Source: Bidens hawaiensis
Taxonomy: Eukaryota > Streptophyta > Magnoliopsida > Asterales > Asteraceae
Direction of reading: 5' to 3'
NCBI GenBank assembly: GCA_021521415.1
Contig: JAIQDT010003856.1
Coordinates: 124,001-188,000, forward strand
Length of the DNA: 64,000 bases
Part shown: in pieces, positions 23,648 to 34,956 of the stretch
Numbering within the stretch: position 1 is the first letter of the stretch
Layout: every line of letters begins with the position of its first letter
The notes under the pieces: generated by a model
The model's database searches: none
Seen by the model: only the letters and a program-made list of their open reading frames with translations
Told to the model about the DNA's origin: nothing
Program-made: the position numbers and the translations under genes

Positions 23648-24439
23648 TGTCACGCCCCGGTCGTAATTGGCGGAAAAACCGAGGCGTGGCGACGGGGTCG
23701 TGATTGATTGAGCACAATAGATATAAAAGTCTAAATGCATAAACTTAAAACATGTCAACATTACAACAATTCAACAGGTAGCAAATTGATTCCATTACAA
23801 CGGATAATGCTAACATCAATCCTAAATGTATTCCATCTAAGGCATCTATCAGCTATTTGCTACTTCCTGCTTCATTTCCTGAAAACATGTAACGAAAATG
23901 TCAACTACATAAAGTAGATGAGTGAATTCATAGGTTTAAGGAAAAAGGGATTATACACAAGCATACTAGACTAAGTTGTAGGGGTTTATGTATAGGGTGT
24001 ACCATCGGCTAACCCACCACTCCTACAACTTATCCTACCATGCTTGGGTATAAAGCCCGGTTTTGAAAAGGTTTGTAAGACAAGACAAGCGTACCAGACT
24101 AGGTTGTAGGGGTTTACACCTAGGGTGTACCATCGGTTAACCCTCCACTCCTACAACCTACTCTGCTACGCTTGTTTATATTTGTAAATCCAAGGTATAA
24201 AGATAGGTCAACTAATAATGTAGTGATAAGCCCTACACAAGACTGCAAGAATTATGTATAATGATCCCATGTATTGTTCCCATGCATACAGGTGTAATGA
24301 TATCAAGGATATATGAATAAAGATACCGAAGAATCATATGTAACCATGTCTTGATGATAATGATGATAATGCATAATGATCACACGAGACCTGACATCAA
24401 CCCACACAAGACCACACGATGCTACTTGATTTCCATGAT

Positions 24440-24649
24440 GGTAACCCAAATCGATCACTTTGGATACCATAAGAGAATTCTAAAGCGTCCACTTTAGTAT
24501 CTCTTGGATTCCTAATCGATCACTTAGGAAATCCTTCGGATTCTTAATCGAACACTTTAAGAACCCCATAGGTCACGTGTATTCTAAATCGAACACTTTA
24601 GAATCCCACATCTAGTGACGGCCTGTCTACCAATCGACCACTCGGAGAC
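24440..24649. repeat. Six tandem hairpins sharing loop TCGAWCAC
   Basis: Hairpins are at 24440-24468, 24471-24505, 24506-24534, 24538-24565, 24581-24604 and 24625-24649. The loops are TCGATCAC, GCGTCCAC, TCGATCAC, TCGAACAC, TCGAACAC and TCGACCAC. The stems differ but each pairs with itself: for example GGATT..CCTAA with TTAGG..AATCC, TTCTTAA with TTAAGAA, and ATTCTAAA with TTTAGAAT. The same array is in the other LTR at 32720-32929. Confidence 0.85.
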
Positions 24650-25202
24650 CAAACATATGCACTAGTGTGACCTATACTGCCTATGTTCACACGACCACTA
24701 GACTGTCCAATGAATGATGTGTTTTCATGATAATGTATAACGGGCATATGACTTTGTTTTCCAAAGTCCAATGTTCCCTAAGCGATCAATGATTCCCATG
24801 TTTACTCCTGAATAATTGATTAGACATACACAACTTCCGAGAAAGTTAAGGTATGAGTAAGCTGCCATGATTACTTGTTTTCCCCAATATTCATTGTTTG
24901 CAAAAGATTTGCCAAGAATGTCTATGATAAAGAATGTTTAAATAAACGAGTTTTGTCAAAACGTGTACAGTTACCATGTTTCCATCCCAATGATTTGAAA
25001 AGCTTAAAAGAAAAAGGGGGCTATGAACTCACCTTGTTGGCTAAGAATGGTTGCTAGGGTGGTCGAGTGCTGCCAAACGTCGATCCTCTAAGTCTAGACA
25101 AGGACATAATAGGTTAACAACACGCTTTAAGTCTAAGAGTATAAGCCTACGCGACCTCGAGCAAAAACCAAGTTTTAAAGTTGAAAACAAGCTGATTCTG
25201 GC

Positions 25203-25505
25203 ACATTCGGTCGAATAAGGGCAGGTTCGATCGAATCTGCTACTAGTTCGGTCGAATATGGTACTGGTTTGGTCAAAGGGGCTGGGAAGAACACGTTCAG
25301 TCGATTGAGGACTCGTTCGGTCGAGTAGGATGTACATTCGGTCGAATACAATCGTATTCGATCGAATGTATATTCTGATTTGGTTAGTCTGTTCGTTTGC
25401 CCACTGGTTCGACCGAATGGTCTCTTGTTCGACCGAATAGGAGATGGTTCGACCGAATGGTCAGGTTCGATTGGTCTATTCGACCGAATAGACCTATTCG
25501 ACTCC
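25203..25505. repeat. Array of palindromic TTCGRYCGAA decamers in the LTR
   Basis: About fourteen full or degenerate copies occur in 300 bp. The left half (to about 25370) mostly reads TTCGGTCGAA or TTCGATCGAA, and the right half (from about 25400) mostly TTCGACCGAA, the reverse complement of the first. The whole array can therefore also fold as one long inverted repeat. The copy in the other LTR is at 33483-33785. Confidence 0.85.
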
Positions 25506-26250
25506 TTCAAGCCGGATGACGGAGAAACCTACGGGATTTTGACGATTTTCATGATTTTTCGCCCAAAATCAATGTTTTATACATGGAAATGCTCGGAATC
25601 CATAGGGCTATTGATTCCTAACGTTTATAACAACAAAAGTATGCTTTTTGACACCAAAAATGACGATTTTTGACCAAGAACACACTTGAAACAAAAGTTG
25701 GGGTTTTTGCTCGATTCGGGGCCGGATTTGATGATAAAAACGTATGATTTTCAAGAAGATCTTACCAAAAACAACAATAAACAGATTGGTGAACTCGGAT
25801 TTTGGATTGAATAATTTTCTCTCACTACTCTCTCTCTAGAATTGGGGTGCTTGGGTGTGGGTGTGGAAGAGATGAAAGAAAATGGTGGAGTTTGTTCTTG
25901 CACTACGCTTATATACTTGGTTCTATCGGGTTCGGGTTTCGGTTACCTACGGGTCAAGGCTAGCTGAGTTCATAAGTTTTAACGAGCTAGAACTTTCCAG
26001 TAAAAATTTTATAAAAATCATTTTTCAAGTAATCGCTTGGAATCTTTTTAAATAAAAACCTTTTATTTTTCGAAAACACAAAATTAATATTTTTCAAACG
26101 TAAAAGTTCTTTTTATGAAATGACATTTTTAGCTGAAATAAACAGATTTTCCAATTATATGGATTCCGAACTTATCGTCCAGAACCCAAAGTGTATAGTT
26201 TCCGATGATTTCTTGATTTTAGTTTACCAGTCAAATTCCAGGGCGTTACA

Positions 26251-26261
26251 TCCTCCCCAAC
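26251..26261 (-). other. Polypurine tract of the young gypsy element
   Basis: On the minus strand GTTGGGGAGGA abuts the 3' LTR start (TGTAACGCCC at 26250). This is the expected plus-strand primer. Confidence 0.88.
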
Positions 26262-27232
26262 TTAGAAGAATTTCGTCCCGAAATTTAGATTTTTAGTATA
26301 CTTGATGAAACGATGATTTAGATTTCATGATCCCATGATGACCACTATGCGCCACTACTTCCAATATTCGTCTCAGATACCACCCAAATCAAGTTGAAGG
26401 GGCTTATATATAGGGTGTACCGGCGGCTAACCCACCACTCCTTCAACCTTACTTGAGTGTTTCCTTCGACTCCTATTAGGTCAATGACACACAGGACGAC
26501 ACACTATTTTCCACTACAAGGCATCACCTTCAAGCTTTACATCAGACATATTCATTTCGGATTGAAGGGGTTTATATATAGGGTGTACCAGCGGCTAACC
26601 CACCACTCCTTCAATCTTCTGTGAATAATTCCCTCAATAATTCTTGAATTTAATGTCTCACAGCTGCCACGCTAACTATAAGTCCCTAATTCCAAGTTTC
26701 GCTTCAGACATATTCAACTCGTGCTGAAGGGGTTTATATATAGGGTGTACCAGCGGCTAACCCACCACTCCTTCAACCTTTGTCGAATAATTCCCTACAC
26801 GAAGCTTGAGTTCACGACTCCTAGTTGCACAATAGCATAATGCTTATACACGTATACACCTGTGACCTTGATGCAATTATATTCCGGACTATAATTACAA
26901 GCTCACCTTGTATCAATGTATAAACTCTATTGCGTGCGGCTAGAAAATTTGACACGACACCACACACATACACACAACCATGCTCCATGAATGCTAGAAT
27001 GATGACAATTTTTAGCTTAAATGATGTATAAATTCCCCAAGGTTTATATGATTGAGTAGATATGACTTGTGCTTTCCAGCATGAGCCCTGAGTAGCCAAA
27101 GTTTGTGGATGCAAATAAAAGAATACTTATAAGCATAACAAGGCAACATGATATTCATTGAATAACACAGTTATTTGATACATGCTGCAAATTTATATTG
27201 ACTTCTAGACAATTAGATTACAAGAATATAGA
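26262..27232 (-). other. 3' untranslated region of the young gypsy element with three hairpin repeats
   Basis: There is no coding sequence between the pol stop and the polypurine tract. Three copies of a roughly 57-bp hairpin repeat lie at 26391-26450, 26560-26616 and 26723-26777. They are related to two copies in each LTR, and the core TATAGGGTGTACC is common to all. About 26820-27232 shows nothing I recognise. Confidence 0.75.
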
Positions 27233-30200
27233 CTAAGAGAACAGATGAGGGTATTTCTCCTTCATCTGATCTTCGCGTTCCCAAGTAAACTCGGGTCCGC
27301 GTTTGTTATTCCACCGAACTTTCACAAGCGGTATGCGGCTACGCTTGGTCTTCTTGACCTCGCGATCCATGATCTCGACGGGTTCTTCAACGAAAAGCAG
27401 ATTTTCGCTAAATCGAACCTCGTCGACAGGAATGTGAAGGGCCTCGTCAACAAGACACTTCTTTAATTGCGAAACATGAAAAACGTTGTGAACTCTACTG
27501 AGTTCCGGTGGCAGCTCAAGACGATAAGCAACTGGTCCGATCCTTTCAAGGATTTTGAATGGTCCAACATACCTAGGAGCGAACTTTCCCTTCTTCCCGA
27601 AGCGGACTACGCCCTTCCAGGGGGAAACTTTCAGCATGACACGGTCACCAACTTGAAACTCGAGTGGCTTGCGTCGTTTGTCGGCGTAGTACTTATGTCG
27701 GCATCGAGCGTCTTTGAGTCGCTGCTGAATGAAAGCAATTTGATCGGTTGTCTCCTGTATTAGTTCGGGGCCGATGATCTGTGAATCCCCGGTCTCGGAC
27801 CAACACAAGGGAGAGCGAAACTTGCGGCCGTAAAGAGCTTCAAACGGCGCGCATTTAATGGTAGCGTGGTAACTATTGTTGTAAGAAAATTCTGCCAGTG
27901 GCAGATGAGCTTCCCAACTACTACCGAAATCGAGGATACAAGCTCTCAACAAGTCTTCTAGGGTTTGTATGGTCTTCTCGCTCTGCCCATCCGTTTCTGG
28001 ATGATAGGAAGAGCTAAGCTTCACACTTGTCCCAAAGGCCTTTTGCAAAGATTTCCAGAACCTGGAAGAAAAACTGCTGTCACGATCAGACGTGATGCCC
28101 TTAGGCACACCGTGACGGGAAACGATCTCACGAATGTATACCCGTGCCAACTTCTCCGTAGTGTAGTCTTCACGAACCGGGATAAAGTGGGCGGATTTTG
28201 TTAGAATGTCCATAATAACCCAAATTGAGTCATGACCGCTAGGCGTCCGTGGTAGCTTGGTGATGAAATCCATAGCTAACTCTTCCCACTTCCACTGAGG
28301 AATAATAGGTTGTTGAAGTAGCCCAGACGGCCTTTGATGCTCTGTCTTGACTCGCGAACAAGTCAAACATCTCATCACATACGAAGCGATATCTTTCTTC
28401 ATCCCGGGCCACCAATAATGGGGTCTAAGATCTTGATACATCTTGTTGCTGCCTGGATGAATCGAGTATCTGGACTTGTGGGCTTCATTTAGAATAAGCG
28501 TCCGAAGAGGCTCAGAGTTCGGGATCCACGCTCGGTCAAGAAAATAGAGGATGCCGTCTGACTTGGTTTCGAATTTCTGCTTGGCTCCACAAGACAAAAC
28601 GCCCTTGAGATCACCATTTACAAGCGCTTGATTCTGAGCTTCACGAATTAAGGAAGGAAGGTTGGATTGAATCCGAATAGAGTGCAGCTGGGTCCTTTCT
28701 TTACGACTCAATGCGTCAGCCACCACATTAGCCTTTCCCGGGTGGTAGCGAATTTCACAATCGTAATCGCTGAGAAGTTCGACCCAGTGTCGCTGCCTCA
28801 TGTTCAACTCTTTCTGATTGAGGATGTGTTGTAAGCTCTTGTGATCGGTAAAAATGACACACTTCGTACCGTACAGGTAATGTCTCCAGATTTTTAGGGC
28901 AAACACCACTGCACCCAACTCCAGGTCATGTGTGGCGTAGTTCTTCTCGTGCACCTTGAGTTGTCGAGAAGCGTAAGCGATGACCTTCCCTTGTTGCATT
29001 AAAACGCAACCGAGGCCCTGATTCGAAGCATCGCAATAAACGGTAAAGTCATCGTCACCTTCCGGAAGTGATAGGATCGGTGCTTGGCAAAGCTTATTCT
29101 TCAGAGTTTGGAAAGCTTCCTCTTGATCTTGTCCCCACACGAAAGGTTCCCCTTTCTGGGTCAAAGTGGTTAAAGGCAAGGCAATCCTGGAGAAGTTTGA
29201 GATAAAACGGCGGTAGCAGCCGGCCAGACCAAGAAATGAACGGATTTCGGTAGGTGTTTTAGGCGCTACCCAATTTCTGATGGCTTCTATCTTGGAAGGG
29301 TCGACGTGAATGCCGTCGACATTGATGACATGTCCCAAGAATTGAACTTCCCTTAGCCAAAATTCACACTTGGAGAATTTGGCATATAGTTGCTCTTTCC
29401 TGAGAAGCTCCAAAATAAGCCTGAGATGAAGCTCATGATCGGTCCTCGAACGAGAATAAATGAGAATATCGTCTATGAAAACAATGACAAACTGATCAAG
29501 ATATGGACGGCAGACGCGATTCATCAGATCCATGAAGATGGCGGGAGCATTGGTCATTCCAAAAGGCATAACCATGAACTCGTAATGACCATAACGAGTT
29601 CGGAACGCAGTCTTCGGGATATCCTCTTCCAGAACACGCAACTGATGGTAACCAGAACGCAGATCGATCTTAGAGAAAAACGTAGCACCCTGGAGCTGAT
29701 CAAATAGATCATCAATTCTCGGTAACGGGTACCGATTTTTGATAGTGAGCTTATTAAGCTCCCGGTAGTCAATGCACATACGGAAAGTCCCGTCCTTCTT
29801 TTTGACGAAGAGTACTGGGGCTCCCCATGGAGACGAGCTAGGGCGAATGAATCCCTTGCTAAGAAGTTCTTGAAGCTGATTTGATAATTCTAGAAGTTCC
29901 GACGGAGCTAGACGATACGGTGCCTTAGCAATAGGGAGAGCACCAGGAATAAGATCGATACGAAATTCCACCTGCCTGCTAGGAGGAAGTCCAGGCAGAT
30001 CTTCGGGAAAAACATCAGGAAATTCACGCACAACAGGAATGTCCTGCAGTCTCTTGTCTTCGGATTCCCTGAGAGTAACATGAGCTAGAAATGCGGGATA
30101 CTTCTTTCGAAGGTACCGACTGGCCTTTAAGCAAGAGACGATCCTTAGGCATCCACCCGATTTTTCGCCTTGAATAGTTAGAATTTCGCCAGAAGGTAAA

Positions 30201-31684
30201 GGGATACGAATAAGTTTCTCGGCGCAGATTACCTCCGCGAGATTGCTGGACAGCCAGTCCATTCCCACAACTAGATCGAAGCTTCCAAGACGAAAAGGTA
30301 TAAGGTCAATACTGAACGATGTGGTGACAAGAGTAAGAGTGCAATTTCGGATGACAGACTTCACCTGTTTGGACTCCCCACTAGCAAGTTCAACAGAAAA
30401 GGCAGGGTCCAACTCGGAAATTTTTAATTTCAGCAAAGGAACCAATTTGCAAGAAACAAAGCTCCTATCAGCTCCTGTATCAAATAGGACAGACACCCAG
30501 TTGTTGTTAAGAATAAACGTACCAGTAATAACATCGGGGTTTTGGCGTGCATCGGCAGCTCCAATGGTAAAAGCCCTCCCGCGAGCCGGAGGGATGCTGG
30601 TGACGCGGGGGCATCGATTTCTGTAATGGTCCATAGCGCCACACTCGAAACAGCCTCGAGCAGGGTTAGGCTGAGGGTTAGCATTCCCCACAGCCAGCTG
30701 GTTGCCAGGACTCCTGCATCGCTCCACCAGGTGCCCGAATCGTCCACAATTCGTGCACTTGCGGCACGACTCTCTAGTTGGGTGATGATAAGAACATAAG
30801 TTGCACTTGGGATGAAGCCCAGTATATTCCTTTCTTGGTCTTCCCTGAGTTGTTGTGGCTGGAGCGGGGGCTATGGAGTTGATAGGCGTAGCATCAGTGA
30901 TTGCAACTAAGTTGGTCGCCTTCCGCTTCCTATTGCTCCCCTTTTTCGCCCTCCAGTCGGAGGATTTGCCCTTGTCCTGATGCAGAACACCAGACTTGAG
31001 CTGTTCCCTGGTCAGACGGGCAGTGAGATCGATCGCTGCCTTAAGTGTAGTGGGGTCAACTCCAACCGCAATGCCCCTCATGGAGTCCGGAAGACCGCTG
31101 ATGTATTGCTCGACAGCGCGAGAAGCTGGGGTAACCATATGGGGCACCAATAAGGAGAGTTCATGAAATCTCTCCGTGTACTTCATGTGATCCGCGCCCT
31201 TCATCGTGTGCGCCCTAAACTCAGCCTCCAGTTTCTGGATCTCGGTTCTCGGAACGAACTCCTGCGTGACTAGCTCAACAAACTCAGCCCAGGGCAGGGC
31301 TAGAGCCGCGTCTCGTCCCCTGGTTCTTATCTCGTTATTCCACCACGTGAGAGCCCGTTTGTGGAACATACTCGTTGCGAATTTTACCCTGAGTTCATCC
31401 GGGCAGGAGCACATGTTGAATGAAGCTTCGACTTTCTCGAACCACTGGAGAAGACCAGCGGCTCCCTCGGTTCCACTAAAACTTGTAGGCCTAGTGTTGG
31501 TAAAAGCCTTATAGAGCTTATCGGCCTGAAGCGTGGGATTCGGTTCTGGGGCTTGGGGTGCACCCGAGGTTCCTTCTTGCCTCATGTTGTTTACCAGACC
31601 CGGGAGAACTACTGCAATTTGCTGCGCTATGAGGGCAGCGAGGTCAGCGGGGTCAACATTGACGGATGAGCGACGAGGAGGCAT
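27233..31684 (-). CDS. Intact Ty3/gypsy gag-pol polyprotein, 1483 residues
   Basis: I chose MPPRRSSVN (31684) as start: it is the usual gag start type, and the 44 residues upstream in frame are hydrophobic leader. Gag capsid lies at about 60-230. Zinc knuckles are [14 protein letters not shown] (310-323) and [14 protein letters not shown] (345-358), after a Cys/His segment at 294-307. The protease motif DTGADRS is at 402. RT spans about 560-770 with FIDD at 736-739. RNase H has D885, E922 and D947. Integrase has H1069, H1076, C1106, C1109 and D1139, D1200, E1236 (D-X35-E). A chromodomain-like tail (about 1430-1483) ends the protein. Gag and pol are one frame, so processing must be by the protease. 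One oddity: position 1160 is Ile ([10 protein letters not shown]) where both other gypsy copies here have Arg (DRLTKS). Confidence 0.96.
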   Translation of the reverse strand: MPPRRSSVNVDPADLAALIAQQIAVVLPGLVNNMRQEGTSGAPQAPEPNPTLQADKLYKAFTNTRPTSFSGTEGAAGLLQWFEKVEASFNMCSCPDELRVKFATSMFHKRALTWWNNEIRTRGRDAALALPWAEFVELVTQEFVPRTEIQKLEAEFRAHTMKGADHMKYTERFHELSLLVPHMVTPASRAVEQYISGLPDSMRGIAVGVDPTTLKAAIDLTARLTREQLKSGVLHQDKGKSSDWRAKKGSNRKRKATNLVAITDATPINSIAPAPATTTQGRPRKEYTGLHPKCNLCSYHHPTRESCRKCTNCGRFGHLVERCRSPGNQLAVGNANPQPNPARGCFECGAMDHYRNRCPRVTSIPPARGRAFTIGAADARQNPDVITGTFILNNNWVSVLFDTGADRSFVSCKLVPLLKLKISELDPAFSVELASGESKQVKSVIRNCTLTLVTTSFSIDLIPFRLGSFDLVVGMDWLSSNLAEVICAEKLIRIPLPSGEILTIQGEKSGGCLRIVSCLKASRYLRKKYPAFLAHVTLRESEDKRLQDIPVVREFPDVFPEDLPGLPPSRQVEFRIDLIPGALPIAKAPYRLAPSELLELSNQLQELLSKGFIRPSSSPWGAPVLFVKKKDGTFRMCIDYRELNKLTIKNRYPLPRIDDLFDQLQGATFFSKIDLRSGYHQLRVLEEDIPKTAFRTRYGHYEFMVMPFGMTNAPAIFMDLMNRVCRPYLDQFVIVFIDDILIYSRSRTDHELHLRLILELLRKEQLYAKFSKCEFWLREVQFLGHVINVDGIHVDPSKIEAIRNWVAPKTPTEIRSFLGLAGCYRRFISNFSRIALPLTTLTQKGEPFVWGQDQEEAFQTLKNKLCQAPILSLPEGDDDFTVYCDASNQGLGCVLMQQGKVIAYASRQLKVHEKNYATHDLELGAVVFALKIWRHYLYGTKCVIFTDHKSLQHILNQKELNMRQRHWVELLSDYDCEIRYHPGKANVVADALSRKERTQLHSIRIQSNLPSLIREAQNQALVNGDLKGVLSCGAKQKFETKSDGILYFLDRAWIPNSEPLRTLILNEAHKSRYSIHPGSNKMYQDLRPHYWWPGMKKDIASYVMRCLTCSRVKTEHQRPSGLLQQPIIPQWKWEELAMDFITKLPRTPSGHDSIWVIMDILTKSAHFIPVREDYTTEKLARVYIREIVSRHGVPKGITSDRDSSFSSRFWKSLQKAFGTSVKLSSSYHPETDGQSEKTIQTLEDLLRACILDFGSSWEAHLPLAEFSYNNSYHATIKCAPFEALYGRKFRSPLCWSETGDSQIIGPELIQETTDQIAFIQQRLKDARCRHKYYADKRRKPLEFQVGDRVMLKVSPWKGVVRFGKKGKFAPRYVGPFKILERIGPVAYRLELPPELSRVHNVFHVSQLKKCLVDEALHIPVDEVRFSENLLFVEEPVEIMDREVKKTKRSRIPLVKVRWNNKRGPEFTWEREDQMKEKYPHLFS

Positions 31685-31910
31685 TCTATTAAAAGAATAA
31701 GAATGCGCATTAGTTAAAATTGAGAATAAAGAATAACTGGATAAGGAAATTGCCAAAGAGTACATCGCTACTAGATTCACAGTTAATGATGCAACACATA
31801 AGCACATAGCAAGCATATAAGTGTGGGCATGTGATAGTGATGCATGAATTTTCTAGAGTCAAGGGTCCTAGGTTATAGTCTAGGTCGGTTTCCTAATTCC
31901 CTATAACCAT

Positions 31911-31924
31911 TGGCTCTGATACCA
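31911..31924 (-). other. Primer-binding site, initiator Met tRNA
   Basis: TGGTATCAGAGCCA on the minus strand, three bases from the 5' LTR end. It is a 14-base match to the complement of the initiator-Met tRNA 3' end. Confidence 0.93.
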
Positions 31925-31927
31925 ATC

Positions 31928-34530
31928 TGTCACGCCCCGGTCGTAATTGGCGGAAAAACCAAGGCGTGGCGACGGGGTCGTGATTGATTGAGCACAATAG
32001 ATATAAAAGTCTAAATGCATAAACTTAAAACATGTCAACATTACAACAATTCAACAGGTAGCAAATTGATTCCATTACAACGGATAATGCTAACATCAAT
32101 CCTAAATGTCTTCCATCTAAGGCCTCTATCAGCTATTTGCTACTTCCTGCTTCATTTCCTGAAAACATGTAACGAAAATGTCAACTACATAAAGTAGATG
32201 AGTGAATTCATAGGTTTAAGGAAAAAGGGATTATACACAAGCATACTAGACTAAGTTGTAGGGGTTTATGTATAGGGTGTACCATCGGCTAACCCACCAC
32301 TCCTACAACTTATCCTACCATGCTTGGGTATAAAGCCCGGTTTTGAAAAGGTTTGTAAGACAAGACAAGCGTACCAGACTAGGTTGTAGGGGTTTACACC
32401 TAGGGTGTACCATCGGTTAACCCTCCACTCCTACAACCTACTCTGCTACGCTTGTTTATATTTGTAAATCCAAGGTATAAAGATAGGTCAACTAATAATG
32501 TAGTGATAAGCCCTACACAAGACTGCAAGAATTATGTATAATGATCCCATGTATTGTTCCCATGCATACAGGTGTAATGATATCAAGGATATATGAATAA
32601 AGATACCGAAGAATCATATGTAACCATGTCTTGATGATAATGATGATAATGCATAATGATCACACGAGACCTGACATCAACCCACACAAGACCACACGAT
32701 GCTACTTGATTTCCATGATGGTAACCCAAATCGATCACTTTGGATACCATAAGAGAATTCTAAAGCGTCCACTTTAGTATCTCTTGGATTCCTAATCGAT
32801 CACTTAGGAAATCCTTCGGATTCTTAATCGAACACTTTAAGAACCCCATAGGTCACGTGTATTCTAAATCGAACACTTTAGAATCCCACATCTAGTGACG
32901 GCCTGTCTACCAATCGACCACTCGGAGACCAAACATATGCACTAGTGTGACCTATACTGCCTATGTTCACACGACCACTAGACTGTCCAATGAATGATGT
33001 GTTTTCATGATAATGTATAACGGGCATATGACTTTGTTTTCCAAAGTCCAATGTTCCCTAAGCGATCAATGATTCCCATGTTTACTCCTGAATAATTGAT
33101 TAGACATACACAACTTCCGAGAAAGTTAAGGTATGAGTAAGCTGCCATGATTACTTGTTTTCCCCAATATTCATTGTTTGCAAAAGATTTGCCAAGAATG
33201 TCTATGATAAAGAATGTTTAAATAAATGAGTTTTGTCAAAACGTGTACAGTTACCATGTTTCCATCCCAATGATTTGAAAAGCTTAAAAGAAAAAGGGGG
33301 CTATGAACTCACCTTGTTGGCTAAGAATGGTTGCTAGGGTGGTCGAGTGCTGCCAAACGTCGATCCTCTAAGTCTAGACAAGGACATAATAGGTTAACAA
33401 CACGCTTTAAGTCTAAGAGTATAAGCCTACGCGACCTCGAGCAAAAACCAAGTTTTAAAGTTGAAAACAAGCTGATTCTGGCACATTCGGTCGAATAAGG
33501 GCAGGTTCGATCGAATCTGCTACTAGTTCGGTCGAATATGGTACTGGTTTGGTCAAAGGGGCTGGGAAGAACACGTTCAGTCGATTGAGGACTCGTTCGG
33601 TCGAGTAGGATGTACATTCGGTCGAATACAATCGTATTCGATCGAATGTATATTCTGATTTGGTTAGTCTGTTCGTTTGCCCACTGGTTCGACCGAATGG
33701 TCTCTTGTTCGACCGAATAGGAGATGGTTCGACCGAATGGTCAGGTTCGATTGGTCTATTCGACCGAATAGACCTATTCGACTCCTTCAAGCCGGATGAC
33801 GGAGAAACCTACGGGATTTTGAAGATTTTCATGATTTTTCGCCCAAAATCAATGTTTTATACATGGAAATGCTCGGAATCCATAGGGCTATTGATTCCTA
33901 ACGTTTATAACAACAAAAGTATGCTTTTTGACACCAAAAATGACGATTTTTGACCAAGAACACACTTGAAACAAAAGTTGGGGTTTTTGCTCGATTCGGG
34001 GCCGGATTTGATGATAAAAACGTATGATTTTCAAGAAGATCTTACCAAAAACAACAATAAACAGATTGGTGAACTCGGATTTTGGATTGAATAATTTTCT
34101 CTCACTACTCTCTCTCTAGAATTGGGGTGCTTGGGTGTGGGTGTGGAAGAGATGAAAGAAAATGGTGGAGTTTGTTCTTGCACTACGCTTATATACTTGG
34201 TTCTATCGGGTTCGGGTTTCGGTTACCTACGGGTCAAGGCTAGCTGAGTTCATAAGTTTTAACGAGCTAGAACTTTCCAGTAAAAATTTTATAAAAATCA
34301 TTTTTCAAGTAATCGCTTGGAATCTTTTTAAATAAAAACCTTTTATTTTTCGAAAACACAAAATTAATATTTTTCAAACGTAAAAGTTCTTTTTATGAAA
34401 TGACATTTTTAGCTGAAATAAACAGATTTTCCAATTATATGGATTCCGAACTTATCGTCCAGAACCCAAAGTGTATAGTTTCCGATGATTTCTTGATTTT
34501 AGTTTACCAGTCAAATTCCAGGGCGTTACA
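31928..34530 (-). repeat. 5' LTR of the young gypsy element
   Basis: On the minus strand it begins TGTAACGCCC (34530) and ends GGCGTGACA (31928). It holds the promoter, with a TATA box on the minus strand at 34188-34195. Structured repeats: the TCGAWCAC-loop hairpins (32720-32929), two covarying hairpin repeats (32252-32312, 32380-32440) and a TTCGRYCGAA array (about 33485-33785). Confidence 0.95.
34188..34195 (-). promoter_or_regulatory. TATA box in the 5' LTR of the young gypsy element
   Basis: TATATAAG on the minus strand, in the sequence CCAAGTATATAAGCG. The identical copy in the 3' LTR is at 25908-25915. Position and sequence suit an RNA polymerase II core promoter, with transcription starting about 25-35 bp further left. 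Confidence 0.65.
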
Positions 34531-34956
34531 GGTGTCGCTAACTTGTTAGCGATAACTATTTTATCCAAGTTTATAGCTCTTATTTATTGTTTCGTATACT
34601 TGTTTTGTGGCTTTTCTTACTCTATACTATTGTTGCTCAAACTTATGAATTGCTCACCAACCTTTTTGTTGACAAACTTTATTTTATGAAATATTACAGG
34701 TTTACATCTTGGTTGATTTTGGATGCTTGAAGAAAACGTCACAAATACCATTAGGATATTAGCAAAAATGAACAATATTTGATTTGCTATATTTTGTTAT
34801 GTTTTGTTATGACTTGTTATGAATATTGTTATGTGACATTTTAGATATTGTGAAATGAAATGAGTTTATTAAATATTGTCGCTTTTATAGTGTCATGTGC
34901 TTATGGGCAATCGTTACACCTCGGCATGTTCTGCCGCCTTTGGTCGGGGTGTGACA
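34531..34956 (+). repeat. 3' LTR of the host gypsy element, last segment
   Basis: After the young element's right target duplication (GGTGT, 34531-34535) the LTR continues to its end GGTGTGACA at 34956, matching the TGTGACA start at 9154. A perfect 8-bp-arm hairpin, TCGCTAAC and GTTAGCGA with a 2-nt loop, is at 34535-34552. Sequence beyond 34956 is different in character, which places the element boundary here. Confidence 0.78.

Larger units (their letters stand above)
23648..26250 (-). repeat. 3' LTR of the young gypsy element
   Basis: It is 2603 bp, co-linear with 31928-34530 without any indel. Several small ORFs in it arise from the palindromic TTCGRYCGAA array and are not genes. Confidence 0.95.
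23648..34530 (-). mobile_element. Young, apparently intact Ty3/gypsy chromovirus-type element
   Basis: It is 10,883 bp with a perfect 5-bp target duplication GGTGT (23643-23647 and 34531-34535). The two LTRs are both 2603 bp and offset by exactly 8280 bp. By eye they differ at only five positions (near 23681, 23830, 23844, 24947 and 25533 in the left copy), about 0.2 percent, so the insertion is recent. It reads on the minus strand: 5' LTR on the right, primer site, a single gag-pol ORF, polypurine tract, 3' LTR on the left. The clade looks like Tekay/Del by the long LTRs and C-terminal chromodomain-like tail, which is inference. It is the only element here with no coding break. Confidence 0.96.
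1..34956 (+). mobile_element. Old Ty3/gypsy chromovirus-type element, 5' end outside window, split by three nested insertions
   Basis: The element's own sequence lies in 1-3363, 8945-10584, 23151-23647 and 34531-34956; the rest is later insertions. The left end runs off the window, so the 5' LTR, primer site and most of gag are missing. The visible order is gag tail, protease, reverse transcriptase, RNase H, integrase, chromodomain-like C terminus, then a 3' LTR that begins TGTGACATTCG at 9154 and ends GGTGTGACA at 34956. Joining the LTR pieces gives about 2.3 kb. The coding region has several frameshifts and stops, so it is dead. It is the oldest gypsy layer here because it hosts the other insertions. 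Its own target duplication cannot be tested without the 5' flank. Confidence 0.88.

Noticed and set aside
24440..24649. Regular repeats with spacers, superficially CRISPR-like
   Set aside because: Units are adjacent hairpins in a plant LTR, the repeats are not identical, and there are no spacers or cas genes.
25041..25510. Overlapping minus-strand ORFs of 98 and 111 residues, repeated at 33321-33790
   Set aside because: They lie in the LTR over the TTCGRYCGAA palindrome array and their Ser/Arg/Pro composition follows from the repeat; both LTR copies have them because the LTRs are identical.
29390..29707. Plus-strand ORFs opposite the young gypsy pol (also 27245-28204, 30243-30799, 31206-31514)
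   Set aside because: These are shadows on the strand opposite an intact 1483-residue polyprotein.
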